A DNA stretch of 64,000 nt from Halobacillus dabanensis (GTDB lineage: Bacteria > Bacillota > Bacilli > Bacillales > Halobacillaceae): the NCBI RefSeq assembly GCF_900114165.1, contig NZ_FOSB01000002.1:517055-581054 (forward strand). Direction: 5' to 3'. Positions 18,071 through 28,246 of this stretch are shown one piece after another. Every line of letters starts with the position of its first letter. Position 1 is the first letter of the stretch. The notes under the pieces were generated by a model that saw nothing but the letters and a program-made list of their open reading frames with translations, ran no database searches and was not told the origin of the DNA. The position numbers and the translations under genes were made by a program.

Positions 18071-18814
18071 ATGAAGTTAAATAATGCAAGCTCTAAACCG
18101 CTGTACATGCAAGTCAAAGAATTAATCACTGCTGATATTGAAAACGGTATCTATAAGCCCGGTGAGCAGCTATCTTCCGAGTCCGAATTATGCCGAGTGT
18201 ATGATACAAGTCGAATCACGATCAGACGTGCGATACTCGATTTAGTTGATGAAGGCGTTCTAACAAGGCAACAAGGCAAAGGGACATTTGTAAATGAAGG
18301 GAAAATACAACGAGAATTAATTGCAATGAGCGGGTTTTCACAGTTTGTCGAGGAAATGGGGGAAGTACCGAAAACATCCATTTTATCCATTGAAAAAGTG
18401 GTTGCCTCAGAATTCAAACCAAAGTTAGCGGAAGTTTTGAAAGAAAACCAACACACTCCACTATTGGAATTAAGAAGATTACACTTTTTAGGCGACACCC
18501 CGATGATTTACGAAGCAAGCTATTATTCCTTATCTCGTTTCCCTAACCTTGAAAACTTAATTAAGGAAAATCCTTCTACTTATCAAACCCTGAAGAAGCA
18601 TTATGACGTCCAACCAATGTTTAATGAAAAGAAATTAAACGGTAAAACAGCAACAACAGATGTAGCTGATTACTTGAATATCTCAAAAGGCTCACCATTA
18701 TTTGAAATGGAGGAATTAGTTTCATGCGATTATAATATTCCAATTCACTTTTCAACTTCGTTATTACCAGCCAATAAGGTTACATTTACATTAAACAGCT
18801 CCTTTAAGAGGTGA
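18071..18814 (+). CDS. frlR: GntR/HutC-family regulator of the frl locus
   Basis: This 247-aa regulator has an N-terminal GntR winged helix (SSESELCRVYDTSRITIRRA ... QGKGTFV) and a C-terminal UTRA ligand domain, the HutC subfamily. It sits directly after the importer operon, as frlR does in B. subtilis, and has a similar length. The ligand is probably a phosphorylated fructosamine, and the paired 15-bp elements in the 14.2-14.5 kb region are the expected targets (inference). AGAAGGGA precedes the start. Confidence 0.85.
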   Translation: MKLNNASSKPLYMQVKELITADIENGIYKPGEQLSSESELCRVYDTSRITIRRAILDLVDEGVLTRQQGKGTFVNEGKIQRELIAMSGFSQFVEEMGEVPKTSILSIEKVVASEFKPKLAEVLKENQHTPLLELRRLHFLGDTPMIYEASYYSLSRFPNLENLIKENPSTYQTLKKHYDVQPMFNEKKLNGKTATTDVADYLNISKGSPLFEMEELVSCDYNIPIHFSTSLLPANKVTFTLNSSFKR

Positions 18815-18884
18815 AAATCCAGTCGGATCCGCTACCATTCTATTCACTTTCCTTACTTTTAAAAATCCAACCTCAGAGAAGTAG

Positions 18885-18941
18885 AAGCACCTAAAACTTT
18901 GCAAAGAGTGCAAGAAACTCTTATGCAAAATTATGGGTGCT
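18885..18941 (+). other. Long imperfect hairpin downstream of frlR
   Basis: AGCACC...GGGTGCT, ACTTTGCA...TGCAAAAT and AAGAGT...ACTCTT are nested in a single imperfect hairpin of roughly 22 bp. It may be the frlR terminator despite a weak T-tract, or a small repeat. The rest of 18815-19150 shows no gene. Confidence 0.5.
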
Positions 18942-19150
18942 TATTTGTGTATATACCCCTATTTTTTGGGCTTAGTTTGGGCTTTGATTGTTGCCCCTAT
19001 TGATCGTCTTTCCTAAGCTCTTACTTATTATCACGTAGTGGTGTATCCAGTTTGAGCACTGTGCTGCAACCCTTAGGAAGTAGAATGTTCAAGGTGAATG
19101 AAGCACACAAAATTAAAAATCACCCTTATATTACGACTCCTTGAGGATAC

Positions 19151-19176
19151 TACCATAGTGGGGGAGGCACCAAAAC
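19151..19176. repeat. Dispersed repeat A, partial copy
   Basis: TACCATAGTGGGGGAGGCAC followed by CAAAACTC resembles the repeat A core (GGGGGTCAGGCACCAAAA) with three bases missing. Confidence 0.5.
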
Positions 19177-19184
19177 TCAAAAAG

Positions 19185-19216
19185 AAAAAATGACCCAAAA
19201 GGTAGTTTTTGGGTCA
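19185..19216 (-). terminator. Terminator of the permease/amidase operon
   Basis: The stem TGACCCAAAA / TTTTGGGTCA (19191-19216) is followed on the minus strand by TTTTTTC. It lies 32 nt past the permease stop. Confidence 0.88.
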
Positions 19217-19247
19217 GCCTTTTAATCCTGCTATTTTGTTTATTATT

Positions 19248-20600
19248 CTATGAAGATAACCTCTCCTCTTCAGGACTTTCCAAGCGCATCTCAGGTGGTT
19301 GCTGTTTGAACATTTTTGTCAGGAATAATAAATAGATGAACCCGCATGCAGCCCACATGCCCCCGAGAAGTAGAGCATTTCTATCTAAATTGCTCCAGAG
19401 CCATATGTTCACACTTACACCGAGTAGAGGGATAACCAAGTACAAAACTGTTTCTTTAGGCGTTCTTTTATTCCCTTTTATAAAATAGTAACTAATGACA
19501 GAGAGGTTTACGAAAGCAAAGGCAGCAAATGCTCCGAAATTGATGAATGAAGTGGAGGTTGCTACATCAAGCCCAAGAGCCAAAAGCGAAATGCTCCCTA
19601 CTATTAACAAGTTAAACACAGGCGTTTTGAATTTAGGGTGAATATAGCCGAAAATTTTCTTAGGGAGAACGGAGTCGCGTCCCATTACATATAAAATACG
19701 ACCAGCACTTGCTTGAGCAGAAAGGGCTGAGGCAAAGGAGCTGACAATAAGACCAGCGATAAAGACGGATTCAAATAACGATCCCCCGACCATTCGTATA
19801 ACCTCATATCCACCAGAATTCACATCATTGTATTGATAACTTGGGTGTACGACTTGTGCGAGATAGGAAACAACTATAAAAATACCTCCACAAATTAATA
19901 CGGATAGTATAGTAGCTTTCGGTATTGTTTTCTGAGGTTCGATTGTTTCTTCTGATAAAGTGGAAATAGCATCAAAACCTAAGAAAGAGTAAACGGCTAT
20001 GGCTGCACCAGCAAGGACTATAGGCATGGATGTTTCCGGTGTGAATAACGGTTTCACTGAAAATAACGAAGCCCCTGTGCCACCAAGAAGTGTGTTGATG
20101 CTTAACCCGATGAATATAGCGATGACCAGGAATTGGAACATCATCAACCAAAAGTTCAATTTTGCAGCAACTTTGATGCCTAAAATATTGATTACAGTCG
20201 GTGGTGCAATGAATAATAATACCGCGACCCAGAACGGTAAAGCAGGAATAGCAGCAGATAATGTATAGGCAGTCAGGACACAAATCGCCATCGGTAAAAA
20301 CATGTAGTCTAATAACAAAGCCCAGCCGACCATGAATCCTAGGTTTGAACTAATGGACTTTCGCACATAAGTATATGCCGATCCTGCAACTGGAAATGCT
20401 TTGATCATTTGACAATAGCTATAAGCAGTAAATAACATAGCAATGATGGTGAATAGATATGCAGTTACGATTGCACCTTTCGTCACCTCAGATAGAACAC
20501 CAAACGTCGTAAACACAACGACGGGTGTCATGTAAGCGATGCCGAATAAAGTCACTGGCATTAAGGTAAGTGTTCGTTTCAACGAATCACTCGTGTTCAT
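19248..20600 (-). CDS. APC-family amino acid permease
   Basis: This is a 450-aa protein with about 12 TM helices. The N-terminal TLFGIAYMTPVVVFTTFG and AFPVAGSAYTYVRKSI match the APC superfamily substrate-binding TM1 and TM2-3 regions, and FLGFDAISTLSEETIEPQKTIP the TM6 region. It is the second gene after the amidase (89 nt apart) and lies close to the gabR/gabT/gabD divergon, so GABA, a related omega-amino acid or an amide is a likely substrate. That assignment is by context. Confidence 0.88.
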   Translation of the reverse strand: MNTSDSLKRTLTLMPVTLFGIAYMTPVVVFTTFGVLSEVTKGAIVTAYLFTIIAMLFTAYSYCQMIKAFPVAGSAYTYVRKSISSNLGFMVGWALLLDYMFLPMAICVLTAYTLSAAIPALPFWVAVLLFIAPPTVINILGIKVAAKLNFWLMMFQFLVIAIFIGLSINTLLGGTGASLFSVKPLFTPETSMPIVLAGAAIAVYSFLGFDAISTLSEETIEPQKTIPKATILSVLICGGIFIVVSYLAQVVHPSYQYNDVNSGGYEVIRMVGGSLFESVFIAGLIVSSFASALSAQASAGRILYVMGRDSVLPKKIFGYIHPKFKTPVFNLLIVGSISLLALGLDVATSTSFINFGAFAAFAFVNLSVISYYFIKGNKRTPKETVLYLVIPLLGVSVNIWLWSNLDRNALLLGGMWAACGFIYLLFLTKMFKQQPPEMRLESPEEERLSS

Positions 20601-20689
20601 ATAGACCCCTCCCTTTCATTCCTATCCATTATTAGTTCATAACCCCTCTTTGTCTTTATTTTCATGAATCTATCAACTCTTTTTCCTTT

Positions 20690-21517
20690 CTAGATTTCCA
20701 CTTCTACGATCCCATTAGAATCTTCTTTTAATTTCTGTTTTATGTTGTTCGTTCTTCGCTCATTCAAATAGTGATAGTGCTGTCTGCTTTCATCAACCAT
20801 CGATAAATCAATAGTAGAAGAGAGAATCTCCTCTTTATCTGTACTCGCTTCAACGACAATTCGTCCATATGGATCGGAAATCATACTGCCACCAACATAG
20901 TGGTTACCATCGTTATCATCGCCAACCCGGTTGGCCATTGCCACAAATATTTGATTTTCTTGGGCGCGTGCTTGAATCGCCGTACGGTGAACTGGGCCAT
21001 AAGGATGCATATTGCCATCTGTTACAAGCAATAATTCAGCCCCCAAACTTGCAACAGTCCGTGCTGTTTCTGGAAATTCAATGTCATAACAAATGAGTAA
21101 TCCGAGGTGAGTATTCTTCCATGAGCAACTGCGAAACTTATTACCAGCTTCCACTCTGACAGACTCCCCGACCCAGAGATGTGTCTTGCGATAGGAAAGA
21201 ATCAACCCACTAGGTCCTACAAGAATCGTAGTATTATAAACATTTTCGTCTTCTCTTTCATACAAACCAGTCACAATTGTGGTATTCGCTTCTTGTGCCT
21301 TTTGTTCCAGATGTTTCACTACTGAACCTTCCAGGGATTGAGCTAACGAGTGGCAGATATCTCTTGATGGGAATCCCATTGTATAGGTTTCAGGAAACAC
21401 AACCACATCATGTGATGATCCATGCTCATCGATGATCCGATCCATACGGGTGAGATTGTCGTCGAGCTGCCCATCTTCACAAGCTAATTGGGCTAACGCA
21501 ATTCTTACTTTTTCCAT
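20690..21517 (-). CDS. Carbon-nitrogen hydrolase (nitrilase-family amidase)
   Basis: This is a 275-aa member of the nitrilase superfamily. The catalytic triad is visible as Glu43 (FPETYTMGFP), Lys111 (SYRKTHLWVGE) and Cys143 (GLLICYDIEFPE). The ATG at 21515-21517 has AAGGAG upstream; the seven codons before it cover that site. It sits upstream of an amino-acid permease and beside gabR/gabT/gabD. Members of this family include omega-amidases acting on 5-aminovaleramide, N-carbamoylputrescine and 4-guanidinobutyramide. An omega-amide that yields GABA or a homologue fits the context; the substrate is inferred, not shown. Confidence 0.87.
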   Translation of the reverse strand: MEKVRIALAQLACEDGQLDDNLTRMDRIIDEHGSSHDVVVFPETYTMGFPSRDICHSLAQSLEGSVVKHLEQKAQEANTTIVTGLYEREDENVYNTTILVGPSGLILSYRKTHLWVGESVRVEAGNKFRSCSWKNTHLGLLICYDIEFPETARTVASLGAELLLVTDGNMHPYGPVHRTAIQARAQENQIFVAMANRVGDDNDGNHYVGGSMISDPYGRIVVEASTDKEEILSSTIDLSMVDESRQHYHYLNERRTNNIKQKLKEDSNGIVEVEI

Positions 21518-21845
21518 AAAAAATTCTCCTTTTCTCATTTATTACCTTAACCTTTCCCATCACAAATTTCGTTGTCATACCATCCCTTTCTCCTTTTCAT
21601 CTGTATTACTTTCTCATAACGGAATACAATATGGACTTGATGCGGCATAGGCTTTTCATTCATTTAGTAGTGGAAGTCGATGGGTTGCATATCATTACAT
21701 ATGGACACTAGTAAGTTAGTTTTACGTCTCCTGATGGGAGGATCCATCATAAACATTTAAAGAATGGAAGGAAGAAGTTACTCTTTCGACCATCACTTTT
21801 TCTTAATATATTGATAATTATGACAATTGGTTGGTTTAAAGAAAA
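21518..21845. other. Intergenic region between amidase start and gabR end
   Basis: It must hold the minus-strand promoter of the amidase-permease operon. I see no gene and no clear operator in it. Confidence 0.4.
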
Positions 21846-21872
21846 GTACCAGTTTTTCAAATCGACTGGTAC
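21846..21872 (-). terminator. Terminator of gabR
   Basis: The stem GTACCAGT / ACTGGTAC is followed on the minus strand by TTTTCTTT, 32 nt after the stop. Confidence 0.75.
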
Positions 21873-21904
21873 CAGATAAAAGAGTATTACAGCATTTTGA
21901 CTCA

Positions 21905-23320
21905 TCATTTTATAATTCGGCGCAACCTACCTACTGCTTCAGGTATATCTTCCACTTTGATTGTTGCAAATCCCAAAACCAGACTAATCCCATTTCCCGC
22001 TCCTTTATATTTATTGTTTAATGTAAATCGTTCGATTGAATATAGTTCCAACTTTTCCTTTTCCGCTCTTTCATGAATTTCCTCATATCCTCGATTTGTT
22101 TTAAGATGAGCGAAAAAATGCAGTCCAGCCGGGACGTCTTTTATGTCGATATCATCCTTAAAAGTTTCCTGCAGCTGTTTCATTAACAACTTTCGTTTCG
22201 TTTCATAATGAAGATTCATTCGCTTGATATGTCTCTCGTATTCTCCACTTTCAATAAAGTAATGAAGAGTAAATAAACTGAGTGAATTACTTCCATGAAT
22301 ATAATTGGAATACTGGTGGCGATATGTTCTTAATAATTCAGGCGGCAGGACCATATAACTTATTCTTAAGCTGGGTAATAATGTTTTGGAAAAGGTTCCC
22401 GTATAGACCACCCGTTGATTACGGTCCAGACTTTGTAGAGATGGAATATTATCCGTACCATATTTGAACTCACTGTCATAATCATCTTCCACTATGTATC
22501 GTTCATTAGATAGAGCGGCCCAATTCAATAGTTCTATACGACGGGAAATCGGCATGATGATTCCAGTAGGAAACTGGTGAGATGGTGTAATAAATAATAT
22601 GTTTGGATCCCCCACCTCCACTTCGTTTATATCTATTCCTTTTTTGTCGAGATTAATGGGGGAAACATTAAATTTCATACTTTGCAGGAGAGAATAAATT
22701 CGGGAATATCCTGGATTCTCCACACCAACTTTAGTGGACTCCTTTTGAAGGGTCATGAGTTGGCGGATTAACGGTTGCGTTCCTCCACCGATGATGATTT
22801 GCTCCGGCTCACATCTCACCCCTCGTGTCAATGCGATCATTCGGGAGATTGTTTCCCTTACGAGGTAGGGCCCTTGTGGGTGGGTAATTTCAGAAAGTTC
22901 TTCCTGATGATTCTTAATCGCCTCGTTTTGGCATTTTAACCATTTCTTAAATGGAAATTTGGAAATATCCGCAGTCATATGCGACAGAGACAACCAACCT
23001 TCCTTGATAGAGTGCTTCTCTCTCAAATCATTTGGTAAATCAGGGGGTGCTTTCTCTTGTTGACCAATAAATTGGTTGATATTTTCGACAAAATACCCTT
23101 TTCTTTCGATCGTATAAATATATCCTTCAGCTAAGAGTTGACCATACGCATTGGAAACGGAATTAATACTGACTTGGAATCGGTCTGCCAATACCCTCTT
23201 GGAAGGCAACTTTTCATCCACCTCTATTTTCCCTTGTAAGATCGATTCCTTTATCCCTGCGTAAATCTGTTGATAGATATACTTACCCTGGCTTGTTTTG
23301 TCTATTTGTAAAAAAATCAT
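21905..23320 (-). CDS. gabR: MocR/GabR-type regulator (GntR HTH fused to aminotransferase fold)
   Basis: This is a 471-aa protein (B. subtilis GabR has 479). The N-terminal GntR winged helix (LPSKRVLADRFQVSINSVSNAYGQL) is joined to a fold-type I aminotransferase domain. The PLP-binding lysine lies in YTGTFSKTLLPSLRISY, preceded by VEDDYDSEFKY. In B. subtilis, GabR with PLP and GABA activates gabTD and represses its own gene. Here it is divergent from gabT-gabD with a 108-nt gap, the same arrangement. Confidence 0.92.
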   Translation of the reverse strand: MIFLQIDKTSQGKYIYQQIYAGIKESILQGKIEVDEKLPSKRVLADRFQVSINSVSNAYGQLLAEGYIYTIERKGYFVENINQFIGQQEKAPPDLPNDLREKHSIKEGWLSLSHMTADISKFPFKKWLKCQNEAIKNHQEELSEITHPQGPYLVRETISRMIALTRGVRCEPEQIIIGGGTQPLIRQLMTLQKESTKVGVENPGYSRIYSLLQSMKFNVSPINLDKKGIDINEVEVGDPNILFITPSHQFPTGIIMPISRRIELLNWAALSNERYIVEDDYDSEFKYGTDNIPSLQSLDRNQRVVYTGTFSKTLLPSLRISYMVLPPELLRTYRHQYSNYIHGSNSLSLFTLHYFIESGEYERHIKRMNLHYETKRKLLMKQLQETFKDDIDIKDVPAGLHFFAHLKTNRGYEEIHERAEKEKLELYSIERFTLNNKYKGAGNGISLVLGFATIKVEDIPEAVGRLRRIIK

Positions 23321-23358
23321 AGGTTATTCTCCTTCCATCTGGTCCCTAACAAAAGTCA

Positions 23359-23385
23359 AAACTGGCTCTTTTCATTATACCAGTT
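23359..23385. promoter_or_regulatory. Candidate GabR-binding region
   Basis: AACTGG (23359-23364) and CCAGTT (23380-23385) form an inverted pair, and ATACCA (23377-23382) matches the half-site reported for B. subtilis GabR. A further ACCAGA lies on the minus strand near 23338. Position and motif both fit a divergent GabR operator. Confidence 0.5.
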
Positions 23386-23428
23386 AATTGTCAAAATAGT
23401 CTATATACATGAGATGGAGGGATTATCA

Positions 23429-24766
23429 ATGACCGAAACCCAAATTTTGCAAGATAAAAGAAGGAAATATGTCCCTAGGGGAGTGAGTAATAGTAATTTA
23501 AATATTGCTCAGCATGCTTCTGGTGCTACGGTTACAGATTTAGATCAAAACGAATGGATCGACTTTGCGGGTGCCATCGGAACATTGAATGTAGGTCATA
23601 GTCACCCTAAAGTAACCCAGTCAGTGAATAAACAGATGGATAGCTTTTTACATCCTGGTTTTAACGTAATGATGTATGAAGGGTACATCAACTTAGCCGA
23701 AAAATTATGTAATATCACTCCTGGGTCATTCGATAAGCAAGCCATCCTCTTTAATTCAGGGGCGGAAGCTGTGGAGAATGCTGTCAAGGTTTCTCGGAGA
23801 TTTACAAAGAGGCAAGCGGTTGTGACATTTAAACGCGGTTTCCATGGCAGAACAAATTTGACCATGGGTATGACAAGCAAAGTGAAACCGTATAAATTTG
23901 GATTCGGACCTTTTTCACCCGAAGTTTATCAAGCGCCCTATCCTTACCCCTACCATAAAGCAGAGGGACAGTCTGAAGAAGATTATACCGACCAAATGAT
24001 TGAAGAATTTAAAGAGTTTTTCGTAGCTACCGTGGCTCCTGAAATGGTGGCATGCGTAGTGATGGAGCCGATTCAAGGGGAAGGCGGATTCATCATTCCT
24101 CCCAAAAGATTTGTCCAGTTTGTAGATTCGTTCTGTAAGGAACATGGGATTGTTTTTGTAGCAGATGAAATACAAACGGGATTTGGACGCACGGGAAAAC
24201 TTTTTGCCATAGAGCACTTCGGGGTTGTTCCTGATTTGATTACTGTTTCCAAATCATTAGCGGCGGGATTGCCACTAAGCGGTGTTGTAGGCAGACAAGA
24301 TATATTAAATGCGGCAGAACCAGGAGAGCTAGGTGGGACATTCGCCGGTAACCCTGTTGCCTGTGCAGCAGCCTTAACTGTAATAGATGTTATTAAGGAA
24401 GAACATTTGCTTGAAAAAGCAGAACACATTGGCCAAACAATGGAGAATAAGTTAGAAGAGCTGGCAGGAAAACATGAGTTCATGGGAGAGATCCGCCGTC
24501 TTGGGGCCATGGTTGCTGTAGAGATCGTAACTAACCGTACAGATAAACTACCAAATAAACAGAAAACAGCTGAGATCACTAAATATGCTAACGAAAATGG
24601 TCTATTGTTACTTTCCTCTGGTTTAAACGGGAATGTCATTCGGTTTTTAGCCCCCCTGGTTATCACAGATGAGGAGCTCACGAAAGGTCTATCTATTCTA
24701 GAAGATGCATTTGAACAAAAGGAAAAGGTGGGAGGATTCCATGGCAAATCACATTCAAGTATATAA
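23429..24766 (+). CDS. gabT: 4-aminobutyrate aminotransferase (GABA transaminase), copy 1
   Basis: This is a 445-aa class III PLP aminotransferase. The motifs are [39 protein letters not shown] and the PLP lysine in [19 protein letters not shown]. It moves the amino group of GABA to 2-oxoglutarate, giving succinate semialdehyde. The ATG at 23429 lies 7 nt after GGAGGG; the frame begins 5 codons earlier without a ribosome site. It overlaps gabD by 26 nt. 5-aminovalerate is an alternative substrate for such enzymes. Confidence 0.93.
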   Translation: MTETQILQDKRRKYVPRGVSNSNLNIAQHASGATVTDLDQNEWIDFAGAIGTLNVGHSHPKVTQSVNKQMDSFLHPGFNVMMYEGYINLAEKLCNITPGSFDKQAILFNSGAEAVENAVKVSRRFTKRQAVVTFKRGFHGRTNLTMGMTSKVKPYKFGFGPFSPEVYQAPYPYPYHKAEGQSEEDYTDQMIEEFKEFFVATVAPEMVACVVMEPIQGEGGFIIPPKRFVQFVDSFCKEHGIVFVADEIQTGFGRTGKLFAIEHFGVVPDLITVSKSLAAGLPLSGVVGRQDILNAAEPGELGGTFAGNPVACAAALTVIDVIKEEHLLEKAEHIGQTMENKLEELAGKHEFMGEIRRLGAMVAVEIVTNRTDKLPNKQKTAEITKYANENGLLLLSSGLNGNVIRFLAPLVITDEELTKGLSILEDAFEQKEKVGGFHGKSHSSI

Positions 24767-26138
24767 TCCAGCTTCGGGAGAACTTATCAAAGAAGTACCT
24801 ATGAATACAAAGGAACAAATTAATCAATCATTAGCGAATGGCCATATGGAATTTAAAAAATGGTCCCGCACAGATGCTCACACGAGATCCAAGTTATTGA
24901 AAGATTGGTCACGAGTCATCCAGGAGAACAAGGAAAAAATAGCAGAAGTGATGACATTAGAAAATGGAAAGCCATTAAAGGAGTCGATAGGAGAAGTTAA
25001 CTATGCGACTAGTTATATTGATTGGTATGCGGAAGAAGCGACCCGCATTTATGGGCGTACGGTCCCTGCTTCCTCTCCATCGAAACGAATCATTGTCAAT
25101 CGCCAGCCAATCGGACTGGTTGCAGCTATAACCCCTTGGAATTTTCCTGCAGCGATGATGACAAGAAAGGCTGCTCCTGCTTTAGCCGCGGGTTGCACTT
25201 TTATAGTCAAGCCAGCAGAGGAGACTCCTTTAACAACCATGAAGCTAATCGAGTTAGCACACGACGTAGGAATACCGAAAGATGCCATTCAATATGTCAA
25301 TGGCAATGGACCAGAGATTGGTTCCTTATTTACAGATAGTGAACATGTTAGGAAAATTACTTTCACAGGTTCGACCCCTGTCGGCAAAACTTTAATACGT
25401 AATAGTGCAGACACGGTTAAACATGTAACGATGGAATTGGGTGGGCATGCCCCCTTGATTGTCGCGGAAGATGCCGATCTAGACTTTGCAGTTACTCAAA
25501 CAATCATTTCTAAATTCAGAAACGCTGGTCAAACGTGTGTATGTGCAAACCGTGTAATCGTGCATGAGAATATTATTGATTCATTTTCTGAAAAACTAGC
25601 AAAAGCAGTCAGCACCTTGAAAGTCGGTCACGGTTTAGACAATGATACAGACATAGGCCCAATAATAAATGAAAAGGGATATCGTAAAATCGTCAACCAA
25701 GTGAATGATGCACTAGATAAAGGAGCCGAAGTACTTGTAGGAAATAAGTTCAGTGCTAATAAAGAACAGGATACGTACTTCGTACATCCAACTATTTTAC
25801 AAAATATAGACGAGAGTATGAACATCATGCATGAGGAAACATTCGGGCCGGTAATCCCCCTCGTAAGCTTCAAAGAAATTGATGAAGCTGTGGAGTTGGC
25901 TAACCATACCCCTTATGGCCTTGCCGCATATTTCTTTACAAATGATTACCGGGTCGGCACATACCTCCAGGAGCATTTAGACTTTGGAATCATAGGATGG
26001 AATGACGGGGCACCATCTGGAGCGCATGTCCCATTTGGCGGCATGAAAGAAAGTGGTTTAGGTCGTGAAGGTGGAGCAGAAGGGATCGAACCCTACTTGG
26101 AAACAAAATATGTATCAGTTGGAGGTTATGATTTTTAA
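24741..26138 (+). CDS. gabD: Succinate-semialdehyde dehydrogenase, copy 1
   Basis: This is a 465-aa aldehyde dehydrogenase. The catalytic Glu is in [11 protein letters not shown], the catalytic Cys in [13 protein letters not shown], and the cofactor region in [16 protein letters not shown]. The C-terminal [20 protein letters not shown] is typical of GabD. It oxidises succinate semialdehyde to succinate. The start ATG at 24741 (GGGAGGA upstream) lies inside the 3' end of gabT, so translation is coupled. A 12-bp inverted repeat spans its stop codon. Confidence 0.93.
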   Translation: MANHIQVYNPASGELIKEVPMNTKEQINQSLANGHMEFKKWSRTDAHTRSKLLKDWSRVIQENKEKIAEVMTLENGKPLKESIGEVNYATSYIDWYAEEATRIYGRTVPASSPSKRIIVNRQPIGLVAAITPWNFPAAMMTRKAAPALAAGCTFIVKPAEETPLTTMKLIELAHDVGIPKDAIQYVNGNGPEIGSLFTDSEHVRKITFTGSTPVGKTLIRNSADTVKHVTMELGGHAPLIVAEDADLDFAVTQTIISKFRNAGQTCVCANRVIVHENIIDSFSEKLAKAVSTLKVGHGLDNDTDIGPIINEKGYRKIVNQVNDALDKGAEVLVGNKFSANKEQDTYFVHPTILQNIDESMNIMHEETFGPVIPLVSFKEIDEAVELANHTPYGLAAYFFTNDYRVGTYLQEHLDFGIIGWNDGAPSGAHVPFGGMKESGLGREGGAEGIEPYLETKYVSVGGYDF

Positions 26139-26190
26139 ATAACCTCCAACTGCTGCGCACCCCTTATATACATGAGTGGTGCGCTTTGTT
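26118..26190 (+). terminator. Double hairpin at the end of gabTD
   Basis: GTTGGAGGTTAT / ATAACCTCCAAC (26118-26150, perfect 12 bp) spans the stop codon. It is followed by GCGCACC / GGTGCGC (26155-26184) and TTTGTTATT. Confidence 0.7.
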
Positions 26191-26290
26191 ATTATCGTTT
26201 CTCTATTCACAGAACAGGTTATTTGGATGATAGACTTTTTTACGGACATTGTATCATCCAACTCTACAACTCTTCATTAGTGTGAAAGGG

Positions 26291-26322
26291 CGTTAACGCA
26301 ATAGAGGTCAGGCACTAAAAAA
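26291..26322. repeat. Dispersed repeat A, copy 3
   Basis: CGTTAACGCAATAGAGGTCA followed by GGCACTAAAA. It abuts the stop codon of the flavin reductase gene on the minus strand. Confidence 0.65.
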
Positions 26323-26323
26323 A

Positions 26324-26932
26324 TTACTTTATATTATCATCAGGTAATGAAAAGAAATTCTTATTTTCACTAAACACATTCGCCAGACGCCCAAGTGGAC
26401 GCAACTGATCCAGATCCACTTTATATTGCTCCTTATAATAATCTTCCTGAATGTGATATACCACCATTTCCCCAATAATTAAATGATCACTGCCAAGCTT
26501 GATGATTTGATTTAGTTTACATTCCATTTGAATCGGCGCTTCTTTTACTCGCATTGCCTTCACTTTTTCACTAGGAACTGGCGTAAGCCCCGCTTCTGCA
26601 AATTCATCGATATCGCTAGGGAAGTTTTCAGCGGATTTTTGCACTTCATTCCCTAGGGTGGTGGAAGATATATTGATGACAAACTCTTCCGTTGCCCTGA
26701 TATTTTCCAACGTATCTTTGACTGTCCCTTCTCTTTCTCCCACGCCCGGTCCAACGGATATACAAAGCATCGGCGGGTTTCTGGATGCTACGGTAAAAAA
26801 GCTGTATGGCGCTAAGTTCAACTGGCCATCGCTCGATATCGTGGACACCCAGGCGATCGGACGCGGTACTACTGCTCCTGACAATAATTTATACACATTT
26901 TTCGTCTCTAGTTCATCAGGACAAAACTTCAT
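26324..26932 (-). CDS. Flavin reductase family protein (DIM6/NTAB type)
   Basis: This is a 202-aa FMN-binding split-barrel protein. The motifs are LLSGAVVPRPIAWVSTISSDG, NLAPYSFFTVASRNPPMLC and the DTLENI/EFVINI region. Such proteins reduce flavin for two-component monooxygenases or act as flavoprotein oxidoreductases. It is the last gene of a cluster on one strand with an MFS transporter 26 nt upstream. Its partner enzyme is not in the window. Confidence 0.87.
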   Translation of the reverse strand: MKFCPDELETKNVYKLLSGAVVPRPIAWVSTISSDGQLNLAPYSFFTVASRNPPMLCISVGPGVGEREGTVKDTLENIRATEEFVINISSTTLGNEVQKSAENFPSDIDEFAEAGLTPVPSEKVKAMRVKEAPIQMECKLNQIIKLGSDHLIIGEMVVYHIQEDYYKEQYKVDLDQLRPLGRLANVFSENKNFFSLPDDNIK

Positions 26933-26958
26933 GACTTATTCAGCTCCTGTTCCCAAAT

Positions 26959-28206
26959 TTAAGCTCTTTTTTTCATTTTATTTAATTGTTTTAGCAGGAC
27001 CATCACAATAATCATAAGCACTGTAATCATCAGCCATCCGAGCGTATACCCTTGGCTCTGATCAACAATGAGCCCAAATAATGGAGGGAATAGGATGACT
27101 CCTAAAGAACCTAATGTAATGCTGAATCCACTGGACAAGCCTGCCTGTTCTTTGGGGACAAGTTCTGAAGCAAGGTTCATCCATATTCCATTGAATCCGG
27201 ATACAGCAAAGCCGAACAGGAAAAACAATGGCACAAGAATTCCATATGACGTTCCCTTAGGGAGAAAAGCAACAACAGCACTTGCAACAAGAGTGATGGT
27301 GACAATAATCGCCATCACCTTCAACCGTTCTCCCCCAAATATCCGATCACTGATTATTCCCCAAACAATCCTTCCGAGAGAACCTCCTGCTTCCGAAAAG
27401 ACTAGTAAGAGTCCAGCTAAAACTAAATGGATTCCGATTTGCTCATATGTAAAAAGAACGAGGTAGGTATTTAAACACATTTGTGACCCATTGATCCCCA
27501 TCGCACTGAAACTGATAAATAATAATGGTTTATTTTTGGCCATAAGGGTAAGCGAGGAGAAAGTATCCTTCAGTGACGTTTTCTGTGGTTTTACAGGACT
27601 CTCCTCTTTTGGATCCCGATATAGGAAAAAAGCTATCACACCTGCAGCAATTAATACAAAACAGGAAATCATTACAACGGTTCGCCAGCCGTAAGTTTCC
27701 GCAAGCGGGATTAATAAAATGGCAGATAGCGCAGAACCGAATGTGATGCCCATTTGCTTGATCCCCATTGCAGTACCTCTTTGCTTTTGGCTGAACCAAT
27801 AGACAATTCCACGGTTTGTGGTAGGGTGCATTCCTCCATAACCGAGTCCACCGACCATAATAAGCAAGAGAACTACCCAGTAATTTGTCTGTAAGGTCAT
27901 AAACAAAAAACTGACTGCTACAAGGGAAGACATCACCGCCAATAATGGCCTGGAGCCAAACCGGTCAGCAAGAAGACCTGTTGGAATAGAAGCTACCGCC
28001 TGCCCCAGAAATAAGGCAGACGGCAGAAGACCAACTTGTGCTTTAGTTAACAATAGATCCTCCTCGATGAATACACTCAAAGGGCCAAGGCTCCTCCCGA
28101 TGAATGCAACCATAATCTGAGCCATAAGCAGCCACAATAACATTCGCCAGGGGCTATACGATTGTGTATATGGTAAATTCATGGCAAAATTTCTCACGAG
28201 ACTCAT
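26959..28206 (-). CDS. MFS transporter (organic anion type)
   Basis: This is a 415-aa protein with 12 TM helices. The loop motif GLLADRFGSRPLL after TM2 is the MFS signature, and GLGYGGMHPTTNRGIVYWF follows in TM4/5. The start has a weak GAAAAGAG site. It lies between a flavin reductase and an SSS-family symporter on the same strand. It may import the acid broken down by the CoA-transferase/lyase pair, but the substrate is not predictable from sequence. Confidence 0.88.
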   Translation of the reverse strand: MSLVRNFAMNLPYTQSYSPWRMLLWLLMAQIMVAFIGRSLGPLSVFIEEDLLLTKAQVGLLPSALFLGQAVASIPTGLLADRFGSRPLLAVMSSLVAVSFLFMTLQTNYWVVLLLIMVGGLGYGGMHPTTNRGIVYWFSQKQRGTAMGIKQMGITFGSALSAILLIPLAETYGWRTVVMISCFVLIAAGVIAFFLYRDPKEESPVKPQKTSLKDTFSSLTLMAKNKPLLFISFSAMGINGSQMCLNTYLVLFTYEQIGIHLVLAGLLLVFSEAGGSLGRIVWGIISDRIFGGERLKVMAIIVTITLVASAVVAFLPKGTSYGILVPLFFLFGFAVSGFNGIWMNLASELVPKEQAGLSSGFSITLGSLGVILFPPLFGLIVDQSQGYTLGWLMITVLMIIVMVLLKQLNKMKKRA

Positions 28207-28246
28207 CTCTTTTCTATCAAACTACTTTATTAATGCTATTGTCCAT

